Assembly (NCBI RefSeq): GCF_000953135.1
Contig: NZ_LN614827.1
Coordinates: 1,083,001 to 1,147,000, forward strand
Direction: 5' to 3'
Origin: Legionella fallonii LLAP-10
Lineage (GTDB): Bacteria > Pseudomonadota > Gammaproteobacteria > Legionellales > Legionellaceae
DNA length: 64,000 nt
Notes under the pieces: generated by a model
Told to the model about the DNA's origin: nothing
Database searches by the model: none
Seen by the model: only the letters and a program-made list of their open reading frames with translations
Translations under genes and position numbers: made by a program
Shown here: positions 36,287 through 46,700 of the stretch, in pieces
Layout: the number at the start of each line of letters is the position of its first letter
Position numbering within the stretch: the stretch's first letter is position 1

Positions 36287-39082
36287 ATGGCTGAATATAA
36301 AGATACTTTAAATCTTCCTAATACTTCCTTTCCAATGAAAGCAAGTTTAGCAATGCGTGAACCAGAAATGCTTGCTAACTGGCAGGCAAAAGGAGTCTAT
36401 GAACAGATACGCAGGGCCAGAGCTGGAAGTAAAAAATTTATATTGCATGACGGTCCTCCATACGCTAATGGACACTTACATTGTGGGCATGCGTTAAATA
36501 AAATCCTTAAAGATATCATTATTAAATCTAAATCTTTTAGCGGTTACGATGCTCCTTTTGTCCCAGGTTGGGATTGTCATGGTTTGCCTATAGAACTTAA
36601 TGTAGAAAAAAAGATTGGTAAGGCGGGAGCTAAAGTATCAGCAAGAGAGTTCCGGGTTAAATGTCGGGAGTATGCTGCGAGTCAAATTGATATCCAAAGA
36701 GAAGAGTTTCAGCGTCTTGGTATTCTAGGTGATTGGTTTAATCCTTATGTCACTATGGATTTTAAGTATGAAGCTAATATAGTTCGTGCTTTAGGTCTAA
36801 TGATTAAAAATGGTCACTTACAGCAGGGATTTAAACCCGTACATTGGTGTATAGACTGTGGTTCTGCATTAGCTGAGGCAGAAGTAGATTATGAGGAAAA
36901 AACCTCACCTTCTATCGATGTTGCTTTTGTAGCGGCAGAGCCAGAAGAGTTTATCAAGCGTTTTAAAATAGATGTAGAGGTTAAGCCTTTAGCTCTTCCT
37001 ATCTGGACCACAACTCCCTGGACTTTACCTGCTAATGAAGCCGTATGTTTGCATCCTGAAATCGAATATTCTTTAATTGATGCTGGCAATGGTTATCTTA
37101 TATTGGCCACTGATTTAGTAGAATCAGCTATGGAGCGCTACGGAATAAGTAATTATAAGTCGTGCGCTAAAGCGCAAGGAAAAGTTTTTGAACATTTAAA
37201 ATTAAAACATCCATTTTATAAGCGTCAAGTCCCTGTAGTTCTTGGTGAGCATGTAACTACTGATTCAGGAACAGGAAATGTTCATACTGCTCCTGCACAC
37301 GGACCAGATGACTATATGGTAGGGAAATCGTATAACTTGCCGTTAATCAATCCGGTTAAAGCTAATGGTTGTTTTGCTGATGATGTACCGTTGTTTGCTG
37401 GTCTTTCTGTTTTGAAAGCTAATGAGCCGGTTATGGAGGTTTTAGCAGAAGGTGGGGCATTGTTAGCGAAAGAAACTATTAGACATAGTTATCCTCATTG
37501 CTGGCGACATAAGTCTCCCATGATATTTCTTGCTACACCACAGTGGTTTATTTCCATGGAGAAAAATAACTTAAGGCAAGCCATTTTATCTGAGATTGAT
37601 AAGGTGAATTGGGTTCCTGACTGGGGTAAAGCACGGATTGGTGGGATGGTTGAGAGTAGACCTGATTGGTGTATTTCAAGACAGAGGGCTTGGGGCACCC
37701 CTATGCCTTTGTTTGTCCATAATACGACTAGAGAGCTTCATCCAAACACTTTAGAAATTATAGAAAAAGTCGCTTTAATTATTGAACAATCAGGGATAGA
37801 TGCTTGGTTTGAGCTAGATGCTGCTGAATTGATAGGCGAAGACGCCGCGGTATATGACAAAATTACCGATACTATGGATGTTTGGCTTGATTCAGGGGTT
37901 ACGCATTATTGCGTGTTGAAACATAATAAAGATTTAGAATTCCCTGCTGATGTTTATTTTGAAGGTTCGGATCAACATAGAGGATGGTTCAACTCTTCTT
38001 TAACTACATCAGTAGCCATGTATGGGGTTGCGCCTTATAAAACGGTATTGACTCATGGTTATACTGTAGATGCTGAAGGTAAAAAACTTTCTAAATCTAA
38101 AGGTAACTATGTTGCCTTGGATAAATTAATCGCACAACATGGGGCAGATATATTAAGGTTATGGGTGGCTTCTACTGATTATCGCCACGAGGTCAGCATT
38201 TCTGAAGAAATCATTAAACGGAATGCAGATGCTTACAGAAGAATTCGTAATACAGCCCGCTTTTTATTAGCTAACTTATTTGATTTTGAGCCTGAGCGTG
38301 ATAGCGTTTCAGTAAATGATATGTTGGAATTGGATAGATGGGCCCTAAAACGTTGTCAGATGCTGCAAAATGAAATTATCGCTGCTTATGAACAATATCA
38401 GTTCCATGTGATCTATCAAAAAATTCATAATTTCTGTGCTGTAGATATGGGGAGTTTTTATCTGGATCTGGTTAAAGACAGGCAATACACTACAGCGAAA
38501 CAAAGCAAAGCCAGACGCTCTTGTCAAACGGCTATGTATCATATAGTTCGGGCATTTACTCTATGGTTAGCCCCTATATTGTCGTTTACTGCAGAAGAAA
38601 TATGGCAATCAATACCAGGAAATAAAGGCGAGTCTATCTTTATTGAGCATTGGTATGAGGAGTGGCCATTAGTCGATGCAGTGGATATGGGCAATTGGGA
38701 TGAGTTACATTTAATCCGTGATGAAGTGAATAAAGCTTTAGAGGAAACAAGACAAAAAGGTGTCATTGGTTCAGCCTTAGCAGCAGAAGTAACTTTGTAT
38801 GCAGATTCTAAGGCACTACCGAAATTGACTCGCTTGGGAGAGGAGTTGCGCTTTTTATTGATGACTTCTGGTGCTGTTGTTCATCCTATGAATCTTGCTC
38901 CTAAAGAATTGACTGCAACTGAATATGGGGTATCTATTGCCGTAGCAGCAAGTACTTTCGAGAAGTGCGCTCGTTGTTGGCATAGACGTTCAGATGTTGG
39001 ACAGAATAAGGAGCATCCAGAGTTATGTTTACGTTGTGTTGGCAATATTAGTGGACAGGACGAAGAGAGGCATTTTATATGA
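36287..39082 (+). CDS. ileS: Isoleucyl-tRNA synthetase
   Basis: IleS charges tRNA-Ile. The 931-residue class I enzyme has the HIGH-type motif GHLHCGH (about 62-68), the editing (CP1) domain with [16 protein letters not shown] and [16 protein letters not shown], the KMSKS-type motif KKLSKSKGN, and a C-terminal zinc knuckle (CARCWHRR...CLRCV). It is the bacterial 'type 1' form. Its stop overlaps the lspA start by four bases. Confidence 0.97.
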   Translation: MAEYKDTLNLPNTSFPMKASLAMREPEMLANWQAKGVYEQIRRARAGSKKFILHDGPPYANGHLHCGHALNKILKDIIIKSKSFSGYDAPFVPGWDCHGLPIELNVEKKIGKAGAKVSAREFRVKCREYAASQIDIQREEFQRLGILGDWFNPYVTMDFKYEANIVRALGLMIKNGHLQQGFKPVHWCIDCGSALAEAEVDYEEKTSPSIDVAFVAAEPEEFIKRFKIDVEVKPLALPIWTTTPWTLPANEAVCLHPEIEYSLIDAGNGYLILATDLVESAMERYGISNYKSCAKAQGKVFEHLKLKHPFYKRQVPVVLGEHVTTDSGTGNVHTAPAHGPDDYMVGKSYNLPLINPVKANGCFADDVPLFAGLSVLKANEPVMEVLAEGGALLAKETIRHSYPHCWRHKSPMIFLATPQWFISMEKNNLRQAILSEIDKVNWVPDWGKARIGGMVESRPDWCISRQRAWGTPMPLFVHNTTRELHPNTLEIIEKVALIIEQSGIDAWFELDAAELIGEDAAVYDKITDTMDVWLDSGVTHYCVLKHNKDLEFPADVYFEGSDQHRGWFNSSLTTSVAMYGVAPYKTVLTHGYTVDAEGKKLSKSKGNYVALDKLIAQHGADILRLWVASTDYRHEVSISEEIIKRNADAYRRIRNTARFLLANLFDFEPERDSVSVNDMLELDRWALKRCQMLQNEIIAAYEQYQFHVIYQKIHNFCAVDMGSFYLDLVKDRQYTTAKQSKARRSCQTAMYHIVRAFTLWLAPILSFTAEEIWQSIPGNKGESIFIEHWYEEWPLVDAVDMGNWDELHLIRDEVNKALEETRQKGVIGSALAAEVTLYADSKALPKLTRLGEELRFLLMTSGAVVHPMNLAPKELTATEYGVSIAVAASTFEKCARCWHRRSDVGQNKEHPELCLRCVGNISGQDEERHFI

Positions 39083-39543
39083 AGAAAGGGTATTGGTTTT
39101 TATTTAGCTTACTCATAGTAATTGTTGATCAAGTAAGCAAATACTGGGTTGCGATTGCATTAACACCTTATAAACCAATGCCTGTGATTCCTATGTTAAA
39201 TATTACCCTGGCTTATAATACTGGGGCTGCGTTTAGTTTTTTAAGTGGTGCTGGTGATTGGCACCGCTGGTTTTTTGCCGGATTTAGTCTGATTGTCAGT
39301 ATTATATTAATAATTTGGTTATATCGTACTCCTAATCAAGATCGACTCCAATCTGCGGGCATCAGTCTTATTTTGGGAGGGGCTGTTGGCAATTTGATTG
39401 ATAGAGGATTTGATGGATATGTAGTTGACTTTGTTGATGTTTATTATAAAAACCATCATTTTGCCACTTTTAATCTTGCAGATAGCGCTATTTGTGTCGG
39501 CGCTGCATTTTTGGTTTTAGATTTATTGCTTAAGAGAGAATGA
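39079..39543 (+). CDS. lspA: Lipoprotein signal peptidase II
   Basis: LspA cleaves prolipoprotein signal peptides. The 154-residue protein has four transmembrane helices and the catalytic aspartate regions [18 protein letters not shown] and [11 protein letters not shown], plus the NTGAAFSFL motif. It is translationally coupled to ileS. Confidence 0.97.
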   Translation: MKKGYWFLFSLLIVIVDQVSKYWVAIALTPYKPMPVIPMLNITLAYNTGAAFSFLSGAGDWHRWFFAGFSLIVSIILIIWLYRTPNQDRLQSAGISLILGGAVGNLIDRGFDGYVVDFVDVYYKNHHFATFNLADSAICVGAAFLVLDLLLKRE

Positions 39544-39596
39544 TTTTTCATGCTTGTAGATTTGGCCCATAGTAGTTAAGTATCGATGGAGTACCG

Positions 39597-39821
39597 ATGG
39601 AAAATTCAAACATACCATACAGAAAATTATGGCGTGCTAGAAAAGAACGCAAAATCGCGGGAATTTGTGGTGGTTTAGCCAATTATTTTAAAGTAGATCC
39701 AGTCTGGATACGTTTAATTTTTGTGCTTTTCTTTCTTGCCGGAGGCTCTGCGCTTTTTGTTTATCTTTTCATGTGGTTAATTGTTCCTCTTGAACCAGAA
39801 GAGAAGTCAGAAGGGAGTTAA
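39597..39821 (+). CDS. PspC-domain membrane protein
   Basis: The 74-residue protein is a lone PspC domain: KLWRARKERKIAGICGGLAN, YFKVDPVWIRLIFVLFFLAGG and one or two hydrophobic helices ending MWLIVPLEPEE. PspC proteins sense or respond to inner-membrane stress, but there are no other psp genes here, so the role is unclear. It follows lspA by 53 bases and may be part of that operon. Confidence 0.87.
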   Translation: MENSNIPYRKLWRARKERKIAGICGGLANYFKVDPVWIRLIFVLFFLAGGSALFVYLFMWLIVPLEPEEKSEGS

Positions 39822-39833
39822 TGGCATCAACTT

Positions 39834-39869
39834 AGCAAGTAGGTTGGGTCATGACCCAACCTACTTGCT
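39834..39869. repeat. Perfect 36-bp palindrome
   Basis: AGCAAGTAGGTTGGGTCA is followed directly by its exact reverse complement, giving an 18-bp arm with no loop. It lies 13 bases past the PspC stop codon and touches the start of the tandem repeat. It could form a hairpin transcript or a cruciform. Confidence 0.92.
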
Positions 39870-40564
39870 GCTCAAATCCTCATGTGACTTTTGTGCTACT
39901 TCCGCTTCCGCTCCTCTTCGCACGTTCCTCAGTACAGCGAGTTTGGACCTAGGCCTATTTTAGACGAATTACCGGCGAAAGCCGGTATCCATAGGGTGTT
40001 GAACGATTGATGGACGTCGATTTTCATCGGCAATTCGTAAAGATCCAAAGTCGATACGGATCTATGCGGTGCTTGCTTAGAAAAGTTTTCTCACAATCCG
40101 TGCTCAAATCCTCATGTGACTTTTGTGCTACTTTCGTTTCCGCTCCTCTTCGCACGTTCCTCAGCACAGCGAGTTTGGACCTAGGCCTATTTTAGACGAA
40201 TTACCGGCGAAAGCCGGTATCCATAGGATGTTGAACGATTGATGGACGTCGATTTTCATCGGCAATTCGTAAAGATCCAAAGTCGATACGGATCTATGCG
40301 GTGCTTGCTTAGAAAAGTTTTCTCACAATCCATGCTCAAATCCTCATGTGACTTTTGTGCTACTTCCGCTTCCGCTCCTCTTCGCACGTTCCTCAGCACA
40401 GCGAGTTTGGACCTAGGCCTATTTTAGACGAATTACCGGCGAAAGCCGGTATCCATGGGGTGTTGAACGATTGATGGACGTCGATTTTCATCGGCAATTC
40501 GTAAAGATCCAAAGTCGATACGGATCTATGCGGTGCTTGCCTAGAAAGGTTTTCTCACAATCCG
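39869..40564. repeat. Three tandem copies of a 232-bp unit, each with a MITE-like core
   Basis: Units begin TGCTCAAATCC at 39869, 40101 and 40333, and a fourth partial unit starts at 40565. Each contains the 73-bp inverted-repeat element (39965-40037, 40197-40269, 40429-40501). Copies differ at only a few positions. Reading frames of about 60 codons inside each unit are not conserved across unit borders because 232 is not a multiple of three, so no protein is inferred. Confidence 0.93.
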
Positions 40565-40603
40565 TGCTCCAATCCGACCAGCGGCTGAGCACATACTAAT
40601 TGT

Positions 40604-41185
40604 TTAAACCAACATCCCTGACGATAAGGCAGCGAGCTGTTTCTTATCAGGATTATGAATGCTAACCGCTGCAACAGCTGGTAAATTAAGAAAATGCTCC
40701 GCTTCTTCCCATTCAATTTCAGCGGGAAATAAACTTAAATTAGGAAAACACTTATTCAGTACTGTACAAAAGGCCAGATGAGCTGGGAAAGGGCGTACCT
40801 GTTGGTATCCAAGGCTCATAGCAGCCATAGCTTCAGATATAGTAGCAACCCCAGGTATATAATTCATGGAGTAAACATTAGCTGTTTGGGCTATTTCTGG
40901 GAGAAATCCTGGGCTTGCGGCGAAATGAACTCCTGCTTTATAACAATTTTCTAATTGTTGAGTATCTATAATGCTTCCTGCACCTATCTTAATAGAAGGG
41001 TACTGATTCATGATTTTAGACAATAGTTTTTGCTCGGTAGAATTGATTTCAATCAATGAAAAACCGGCATCGATCACTTGCTCTAGCCGTTGAAACAAGA
41101 AGTTATCAACATCAAGTGATACAATTACTGATTGATTGCCTAAAAACTTATCTATGATCATGGTGTAATTCCGTGATTGCCGCAA
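40604..41185 (-). CDS. KDPG-aldolase-like protein lacking the Schiff-base lysine
   Basis: The 193-residue sequence is an Eda-family TIM barrel: SLIEINST (E46), GAGSIID (68-74), AASPGFLPE (89-97) and MNYIPGVATISEAMAAMSLG. In true KDPG/KHG aldolases this leads to K-x-FPA with the Schiff-base lysine (K133 in E. coli); here it is V-R131-PFPA. The lysine is replaced by arginine, so normal class I aldolase chemistry is doubtful. Phosphate-binding features otherwise persist. The start may be M9 (MIIDKFLG). No other Entner-Doudoroff gene is nearby. Confidence 0.75.
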   Translation of the reverse strand: MRQSRNYTMIIDKFLGNQSVIVSLDVDNFLFQRLEQVIDAGFSLIEINSTEQKLLSKIMNQYPSIKIGAGSIIDTQQLENCYKAGVHFAASPGFLPEIAQTANVYSMNYIPGVATISEAMAAMSLGYQQVRPFPAHLAFCTVLNKCFPNLSLFPAEIEWEEAEHFLNLPAVAAVSIHNPDKKQLAALSSGMLV

Positions 41186-41302
41186 TGATCTTCAATGTTA
41201 GAAGAGTTACCTTAAAATCGCAAGTATCTTGGCGCTAAAAGCAGGGTAAGATCCCATTTTAATCTGCAGGTTAATTGTAACTTTGTTACTGCTATCATTG
41301 TA

Positions 41303-41464
41303 GCTCGGACAACTAATTGTTCGACAAAATATCTAAATTTTTTAGTAGGATCTTTGTCCTGTGTAAGATAAGTGGGGGAAAACGTCTCTCACTTACATAA
41401 AGCCATTAGAGGGGCTCCAGATTGTTTTCTAGCTCATTATGTCGGGCAAGCAATTATCGGGCCG
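41303..41464. repeat. Two short palindromic repeats (copies 4 and 5)
   Basis: CTCGGACAACTAATTGTTCGA at 41303-41323 and GTCGGGCAAGCAATTATCGG at 41441-41460 are diverged members of the GTCGGRCAA...TTGYCCGAC family. They lie in the 459-bp gap 41186-41644 between the Eda-like gene (divergent) and the end of the 41645 gene. Apart from the terminator at 41588, nothing else is seen there. Confidence 0.6.
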
Positions 41465-41587
41465 TTGTTTCCTGTGTAAGGAGCTTATTTCGAGCATTCA
41501 TATCGACATTCTGTGTGTGATGGAACCTATGCAGGAGATGTTCAGAGATAAGTTTTAATGAGATTTCGGGTAAGAGTCTAAAGAAAA

Positions 41588-41610
41588 AAACCTGGGCTTT
41601 ACCCAGGTTT
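41588..41610 (-). terminator. Rho-independent terminator of the 41645 gene
   Basis: On the minus strand AAACCTGGG and CCCAGGTTT form a 9-bp stem with a 5-base loop, followed by TTTTCTT. It ends 35 bases past the stop codon of the large coiled-coil gene. Confidence 0.85.
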
Positions 41611-41644
41611 CTAATCTTTTTATGCTATATGTAGAGCAATAGCA

Positions 41645-43537
41645 TTAAAACCCGGGGGGTTTGATCGAAAAGGGGGTAGGAGCTGTTCGTGCTTCTTGAA
41701 CCTGCTCTGTTTCCTTACGAATTTCTGTTGGGTTTTTGATATTAGTTACTGATGGTTTTGTTGCATCCACACCAAATCGCTCTAAGTTTTTAAGTAAAAA
41801 CTGCATGGTTTGGTAAGGTATAGGCGCAGTACGTGGTAAATTTCTTCTCTCTATTTCAGACATTAAGAAATTTCGAGCCGGTACTCTTTGAACACCAGGG
41901 GCTTGATCTGCAAGGTTTAACAATTGCTCCGGTGTCACTTTAGACATCTGCTTAACAAGATCTATTTTTTCTTTATAAACATGTGCTGCGGACGCTTTAC
42001 TTGGTTGAGGAGCCGAGGGGCCTCCTGTAACGGTAGGTCTAGGCGTTAGTGTTGGCGATGTTGTGTTAAGGGTATTTGCATCGGTACTATCAAGTTGTTG
42101 CAGCATTTGTTTGTCGCGCGCTAGCGAAGATTCAATTATGTTTTTTTGATTATTGGCTAACTGCTTTTCTTTTTCATTCGTTTTAATTTGTCCTTGAACA
42201 TCTTCCACTTGCTCTTTGTGAACTTCAGTTTCTAATTTTTTATTATGGTGAACCAGATTCTTCACTATCATTAGCTCTGGCTCTCGGTGTTTAAATCTTT
42301 TATGCGCTTCAGCTTTCTCAGCAATATTATCTTTAATTGAATCCCAGGTTTGTCCTGGTTTTAAGAGATAATAATTCTTATTTTCATCTTTATGAATTCT
42401 TTCTCGCCTCAACTCAGGAGCTATTGCTTTTAACGCCTCATCGTTAGTATTTTTATGTGTATTAAGAACATAATGAGCTTCTTTAAATGAATCTACTTCC
42501 TTTCCATCGGCACCCACATAATATTTATCTTTATTTTTGACTGCAACCATATCATGATGGCTTGCTATCTTTAAGCCTAATGCGGTATGCATCTTCATCA
42601 GTATGGATGCTTCTTCGTCCTGATTATCTTTTATTAAATCTTCTACGTGGAGAAGGTACTCATCCATTTTGTTTCTAATATTATCTAAATGTGGCTGAAT
42701 ATGAGCATGCGCTGCCTTAGGATCTGTGTCTATTAATTTCTCAAACTCTCCTAACACAGACTCAAAATCAGCTAATTGCGCGTCGTATACATTATATTTG
42801 AAGGTAATTAGCTCACCTTCAGCATTTAATTTATCTAACTTTTCATCCAGGCCTTCTCGTTCTTTTATTAGTGCCTTTTCTTTCTCTTTGTTGTTTTGTA
42901 GTGCTTGTTCGTAATCATTGATAGATTGCATTAGTCCTGCTCTTTGAGCCACATTTGATGCTTTTGTTGCAGCTGCAGGTGGCGTTGAGGTTTTTGCACT
43001 GTCTTTTATCGCTTTTTTATTTTGTTCTAGAACAATTTCTTTTTGCTTGTCGTGTGCATGTGCTTTTTTCTCAAGATACCAATGGAAAAATGCCGCTTGC
43101 ATTCGCTTCATTAACATCTGTTGTTCGCGCAGTTCCAGTTGATGATACTCCTCAAGAGATCTTTCTTCAGCCATTTTCATACCTATTTCAGATATGAGAC
43201 TGTCTCCTGCTGGTGAGCGCAGAAAAATCGCTACATCTTTGGGGCTTTTTATACCAAAACGGCTGAGGGTAATTGTTGGTGACTGTTCCTTGGGGGTTGA
43301 AGATAGCTCCCCTTTAGTAGATGGGAGGTCTTTGGGAGTCGCCGATTTTTCTGCTTTAACTTCTTTGTCAATGTTTTTGTATATCAAATCGGCCCATTTA
43401 TCTAATGGGGATTTTGTTTTCATTTCTTTTTCATGTTGAGCTTTTTTAGGATCGGCTATTTTTTGAGCATTATCAGATAATGAAACAGCAGATTTTCTTA
43501 ACGAAGTCAATTCAGTAGATGATTCTTTATTAGCCAT
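41645..43537 (-). CDS. Coiled-coil protein with C-terminal Glu-rich tail, candidate effector
   Basis: From the ATG at 43537 (MANKESSTELTSLRKS, preceded by AAAGGATC) the protein has 630 residues; an upstream Met at 43579 is in frame but lacks a good ribosome-binding site. It is hydrophilic, with a helical region, a long coiled coil (about 205-255, QALQNNKEKEKALIKEREGL), a conserved-looking globular stretch around YYVGADGKEVDSFKEAHYVL, a second coiled coil, and a Pro/Thr-rich linker. The C-terminus EIRKETEQVQEART followed by Thr, Pro and Phe resembles the E-block signal of Dot/Icm substrates. No catalytic motif recognised. Confidence 0.65.
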   Translation of the reverse strand: MANKESSTELTSLRKSAVSLSDNAQKIADPKKAQHEKEMKTKSPLDKWADLIYKNIDKEVKAEKSATPKDLPSTKGELSSTPKEQSPTITLSRFGIKSPKDVAIFLRSPAGDSLISEIGMKMAEERSLEEYHQLELREQQMLMKRMQAAFFHWYLEKKAHAHDKQKEIVLEQNKKAIKDSAKTSTPPAAATKASNVAQRAGLMQSINDYEQALQNNKEKEKALIKEREGLDEKLDKLNAEGELITFKYNVYDAQLADFESVLGEFEKLIDTDPKAAHAHIQPHLDNIRNKMDEYLLHVEDLIKDNQDEEASILMKMHTALGLKIASHHDMVAVKNKDKYYVGADGKEVDSFKEAHYVLNTHKNTNDEALKAIAPELRRERIHKDENKNYYLLKPGQTWDSIKDNIAEKAEAHKRFKHREPELMIVKNLVHHNKKLETEVHKEQVEDVQGQIKTNEKEKQLANNQKNIIESSLARDKQMLQQLDSTDANTLNTTSPTLTPRPTVTGGPSAPQPSKASAAHVYKEKIDLVKQMSKVTPEQLLNLADQAPGVQRVPARNFLMSEIERRNLPRTAPIPYQTMQFLLKNLERFGVDATKPSVTNIKNPTEIRKETEQVQEARTAPTPFSIKPPGF

Positions 43538-43797
43538 AAATATGATCCTTTTAGCCGCAGTTAACATAATTATACACAATATTGATCAATTAAGCATCAG
43601 TTGGCATGATTTTTATTATTTTACCATCCTTTCTTCATTTCTTGTGTTGTTATTTTTATAATATCTCACAAAATAGCTTATGGCGAATGTATTAGACCTA
43701 TCAGTAAAGTTTCCGAAGAGGTCTATTGAAGTAATTTAGAGCAGGATTTTTGACATACGGTAAGAGCACTTTGCTAGCTATTACGTGAAATACCTTT

Positions 43798-46700
43798 TTA
43801 CATTTGCATCGTATAGGTTTCTTGATTTGTTTCCATCCGAAGTACTGGTGCTGCTTCTTTGAAAAGCTTTTCGTAATGAGTCACAGGAGGTGGTGTGTCA
43901 ATGTTTTCAGAAAAGCTATTGTTTTCTTCATCGAGTAATTGATGCAATAAACAGTGGCTTTCAGAATGAGGGATTAATTCAAAACGTCTTGGTTCCTTGG
44001 TGAAATACTCTAGTTTATCTTCTGTGGAATGCACCTGTGCATCTTCTTGATGAAATGCCCAGTAGTATAATTGCCCACGAATAATCTCTATAAAGGACAA
44101 TAGATGCTGTTTTACTTCTCCTGCCAAATTATCCAGCCAGTCACAAACTAGAGTAAGACCCGTAGCACTAGAAGAAAATAAAATACCTATTGAATTATCC
44201 CAAAGATCCCCCCCAGCATAGAGAGCGCTTCCTAGCAAATAGGCAATAACGCGGCTTGCTGGATTGATAATGGATAGACTAAGGCGAAAAGTCAGTGAGA
44301 GTAAATCAAGTAATGGTAGGATGATAATATTTTTGATTAATTGTAGCGGCGGTATGAAAACGAGACGGATACTGTTCATTGCCGCATTTAAAAATACATT
44401 ATCAGAAAAATATCCAAATGGTGAAGTAAAGCCGTATATTAGGGATAACCTAAAATCTGCAAGATAGTTATTTAGAGAGGGCCTTTCTGCAAAACTAATA
44501 AAGAGCTGTCCCAACGACTTAATATTACCAAGAGTAGATAATAATTTGCGGAAAAAGTTAGTAATTCCTCGAAAAGGCGTATGAATTAGAAGTGCGCTGA
44601 GTTCCAGTAGGGGAATGGTGAGCACAGCAAGTGCTAAATCCATACTGGCGGCAAAGAGTTGTTTTCCTAGTTGTTTGGCTAATAAGAAACTTTTCGCCCA
44701 GCCACGTATAAAACCATCTTCGTAGCCGTAATAATAGCCTTCAACAAAGGGAGCGATCACTAATTTAGCTATATTGATAATGTTCTTAAAAAACCATTTA
44801 CATGTTCCTAATAGCCAATCCTCTCCAGGGTGCATGATAGTATCATATAGAGCCGCCCCACCTTTTCCTCCTAGAGCCGCATAAGTGGTATAAGGAAAAT
44901 CGCCTATTTCTTGTTGCAATGAAGGTACTGCTTTAGTAATACCATATCCAAGGCTCAGCGCTAGTGCTGCAATAATTGCTACTTCAGCGGGATCCTCTTT
45001 GAGAATATTTATTGCATTAACAAAAAACTTGTCCAGATTGCCACTAGCAACAGAAGCTTGCCAGTAAGTCGCAGAGGCAGAAATAGCTTCTGCTCTTGTG
45101 CCATGACTCATCCAGTGTGCTAGTTTTTGCGTGGGCTCAATTCCTGCAATTAGTCCACTTAAATGCAGTTTTGTTAAAATTTCAGCTAATTTATCAGGAG
45201 CAATAATGGCTCCAGCCCCGTAAACATAGGCGGCCATAGCCAGAGTGCCTACTATAGGGTCACGCTCGCCGGTATCTATAAAAAAAGAGGCTAAATGGCG
45301 AATGACTCCTAAAAACCGATGTAAAGGGTTCTCATAAGCAGGAGGACTCGGTGGATGATTTGCTTTGGCAATCACATAGGGGCTACTATTAATTTGTTCT
45401 TTAATAAATTCTTCAAGCGTTTGTCCATTGTTTAATAATCCATTGTTTTCCAGGGCTTCGTGTAACGAGTGTCTCATTTCTTTTTGTGTCTTTATGTGCG
45501 GGTTAGTATCATGATCTTGCGTATTTTGAGTGTGAGTTGCATGGACATGAGTAAAAAACTCTTCATGCAAATCATGAACTATAAAATGACTTAAGCGTTT
45601 AAAGAAGTTATTGAAAAAGCTTGGAATACGTGAAATAAAAGCATTCATTTTTAAGCTTAGACGTTCAGGCCAATAAAGATGCTTCTTGCTGACTTGGCTC
45701 AATACATACAAGTCTTGGCCGCTAGGAAGAGGGTAAAATTTGTTTTCTTTAATGAAATAATTAATTGTTATTAGTTTATCTTGCTGTCGTAAGAGAATTT
45801 GTTGTGTTTCTGCTAGTATTATCCAATGGTCATTAGGTAATTGACCTAATATATGTTGTGCTTCTTTAAGTGTCTTTGCACTTTTGGGTTCTAAAGTATT
45901 TCCAGTCAGGTTGCAAATAAGTTGATCTAAACTGTCATAGCCCTTTTGTGCCAGTCCTTGCAACTTGTAATAAGGAGTTATTTTAGTAATGGATATACCA
46001 TGAGAGCGATAAGATACTTCTGTTTTGTGTTCAGGCTTGGTACTAAACGATAGGTATTCTATCCAGTCTTGGCCATCACGCCATAATTTGCGAAAAAACG
46101 CCTCTACTTTTGCTAATCTACTGGCTGGAATATCATTTAAATTAGATGCTGGCACCAGATTATAGTGATGACAAATTACCCTTAAGGCATCATCAAGATC
46201 ATCACTTGCATGGCCAATATGGATTTCACTATCCCAGATAAAACAAGGTGGTTCTTGGCTAGACCTCATCGGAAACTCTATTGAGGTGGCGAATGGTTTT
46301 GTCGCTTCTTGCTCTTCATCCTCTTCAGCGAGTTTTCGAAGAGGTCTATTCTTTATTTTAGTGAAATCCAGTTGATCTTGTCGTGAAATAGCATAAACAC
46401 GATTAAATTGGTAATGTTGTGCGGCTTGACGTGCATCGTAGAGTAAATAACCTAATGAGCCCTCCGAAACTAAAGGATCGTTAGCTAACATTCGGTTGCC
46501 ATCTCTACAATGCTCAATGATAAAAATGACCTCTCTTCTTAACTCTTCATGTCCCGCATGATCTTGGCTATCTAAATGTCTTTCTTGTTTTAAAAGAGGC
46601 ATAAGCGAACTAATGCATTCATTGGCTAGGCGAAGTTTTTCTTGTTGCGCATGAGTAAGTGGTTTTTTATAGCTTTCTGATTTAATTCTGTAGCGATGAA

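Noticed and set aside
39781..40427. Three similar 60-62-codon frames in the 232-bp tandem units
   Set aside because: They recur only because the DNA is duplicated, the unit length is not a multiple of three, and none has a ribosome-binding site.
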